Shown one piece after another: positions 63,288-64,000 of a stretch of DNA of 64,000 bases. Origin of the DNA: an uncultured Saprospiraceae bacterium. GTDB lineage: Bacteria; Bacteroidota; Bacteroidia; Chitinophagales; Saprospiraceae. Position 1 is the first letter of the stretch; each line of letters begins with the position of its first letter. Under the pieces are notes generated by a model. That model did no database searches and was not told where the DNA came from. It saw nothing but the letters and a program-made list of their open reading frames with translations. The stretch lies in NCBI GenBank assembly GCA_937926205.1, contig CALEYL010000074.1, positions 248,001 through 312,000 of the forward strand, given 5' to 3'. Position numbers and translations under genes: made by a program.

Positions 63288-63358
63288 ATACTACCGGACA
63301 TTTTTGATCAGTATGGAATACGATTACATTTCCTGAATTTTCAAAATTTAGGAAATGT
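63288..63358 (+). promoter_or_regulatory. actaccggacattt motif plus palindrome, copy 3
   Basis: atactaccggacatttt (63288-63304) is followed by gtatggaatacgatt and then a 33-nt palindrome (63326-63358): arms acatttcctgaatttt and aaaatttaggaaatgt around one base, with one mismatch. The element ends 32 nt before the outer-membrane protein start and points toward it. It aligns with the copy at 27463-27532 in order, orientation and spacing. Confidence 0.65.
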
Positions 63359-63390
63359 TGGCAAATTGAAAATCACAAAATCCACCCTTT

Positions 63391-64000
63391 ATGCGGATCA
63401 CAAAACTACTTCTTACAGTACTTGCCACGTCGCTTTCCCTAAGCATGGCGTTGGCCCAGATGAGCGTAAACCAGCGTTTTGGCGCCAACCTCAGCCAGGG
63501 CTATTACACATTCGGCCTCAATGCCGGCTGGGCTTACCAGAGCAGCGATGTGCGCGTAGCGCCCGGAGGCTACGGCTTTGGCGCTACTTTGGCCAAAAAC
63601 CTCTATTACCGCAACAACGCAATTTTTGCTTTCGACCTTCGAGGCCGCTTATTGTTTGCGCGTACCAAAGGGCTTGATCCATTCAGATCTTACAACATTG
63701 CCGACAACACGGCGCTGAACGGCGACCGCGGCTTAGATTATACGACCTACCCTCTCAATCTGGAGGAACCACGAGGGTTTGTCTTCCAAAATCACCAAAC
63801 GGATATCTTTGAACTGGGACTGGAAGGCGTGCTGACATTCAACCGTCTGCGCGAACGCACCGGGTTTATCTTGTCGCTGTTTGGCGGGATAGGCGCCGAT
63901 TGGTACCGCGCCAAAATAGACCAGGCTGACGGCAACGGAAATGAATATTTTGAAGATTACGCCGCCCTGAAGAGCAACTTCGGCGATGCCTCCACACGAC
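63391..64000 (+). CDS. Outer-membrane beta-barrel protein (partial, runs off window)
   Basis: The first 203 codons are present, with no stop before the window edge. The signal peptide is RITKLLLTVLATSLSLSMALAQ. The mature part alternates in a beta-barrel manner (FGANLSQGYYTFGLNAGWAYQSS, LYYRNNAIFAFDLRGRLLFAR, FILSLFGGIGADWYRAKID), with tyrosine- and glycine-rich strands typical of Bacteroidota porin-like or OmpA-type barrels. The C-terminus, which would tell whether an OmpA domain follows, is outside. It begins 32 nt after a palindromic element. Confidence 0.8.
   Translation, partial: MRITKLLLTVLATSLSLSMALAQMSVNQRFGANLSQGYYTFGLNAGWAYQSSDVRVAPGGYGFGATLAKNLYYRNNAIFAFDLRGRLLFARTKGLDPFRSYNIADNTALNGDRGLDYTTYPLNLEEPRGFVFQNHQTDIFELGLEGVLTFNRLRERTGFILSLFGGIGADWYRAKIDQADGNGNEYFEDYAALKSNFGDASTR

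Overview
The window reads as chromosome of a Bacteroidota bacterium, most likely a Saprospiria-type marine or wastewater lineage. This is inference from several signs: four exported proteins with C-terminal type IX secretion sorting domains, Bacteroidota-type -7 promoter boxes (TAnnTTTG) before several genes, almost no Shine-Dalgarno sites, a lipoprotein TamL beside TamB, and a NUDIX-type arabinose regulator. Moderate GC and dense, mostly intact genes suggest a core-genome stretch lightly marked by repeats. I see no tRNA, rRNA, CRISPR array, prophage or intact transposase.

Layout. 1-4260: a glycine-rich RRM RNA-binding protein, a DUF2071 protein, a secreted esterase, and an SRPBCC protein behind the stump of an ArsR regulator gene. 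4268-18628: an L-arabinose locus on the minus strand (GH51 and GH127 arabinofuranosidases, a small unknown ORF, araB, araD, araA, galM, an SSS-family symporter, then a GH97 enzyme) with the divergent AraR-type NUDIX regulator at its head. The two arabinofuranosidases release L-arabinose, the mutarotase and symporter prepare and import it, and AraA/AraB/AraD convert it to xylulose 5-phosphate. There is no SusC/SusD pair. 18700-32960: Xaa-Pro aminopeptidase, an M43 metalloprotease, a 2-oxoacid dehydrogenase E2, a TPR/PD40/OmpA-like/SPOR envelope protein, thymidylate synthase behind the stump of an AAA ATPase gene, an App1-type phosphatase, an SH3-like protein, and a second HExxH metalloprotease.

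33059-46525: tamB and tamL (outer-membrane assembly), truA, an EI24/CysZ-like membrane protein, and a 1346-aa protein built like mammalian soluble adenylyl cyclase (two cyclase domains, P-loop ATPase, TPR array). 46531-53648: a phosphoesterase, a three-gene envelope cassette (YtxH, holin-like, unknown), a small lipoprotein, a TMEM175 channel homologue, uvrB and an M20 amidohydrolase. 53906-60598: a 2230-aa secreted adhesin-like protein carrying seven nearly identical 51-residue repeats. 60899-64000: trmB, a DUF4294 protein, a RelE/ParE-type toxin-antitoxin pair, and the start of an outer-membrane protein gene running off the window.

The most unusual signals are non-coding. (1) A motif containing actaccggacattt occurs three times, each pointing into the downstream gene; in two copies it is followed about 40 nt later by a 29-33 nt near-perfect palindrome, and two of the three copies lie next to truncated genes. 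(2) Two nested palindromic MITE-like elements share their ends and differ inside, each starting 2-3 nt after a stop codon. (3) Four copies of a two-hairpin REP-like repeat sit at gene 3' ends, one hairpin showing compensatory base changes.
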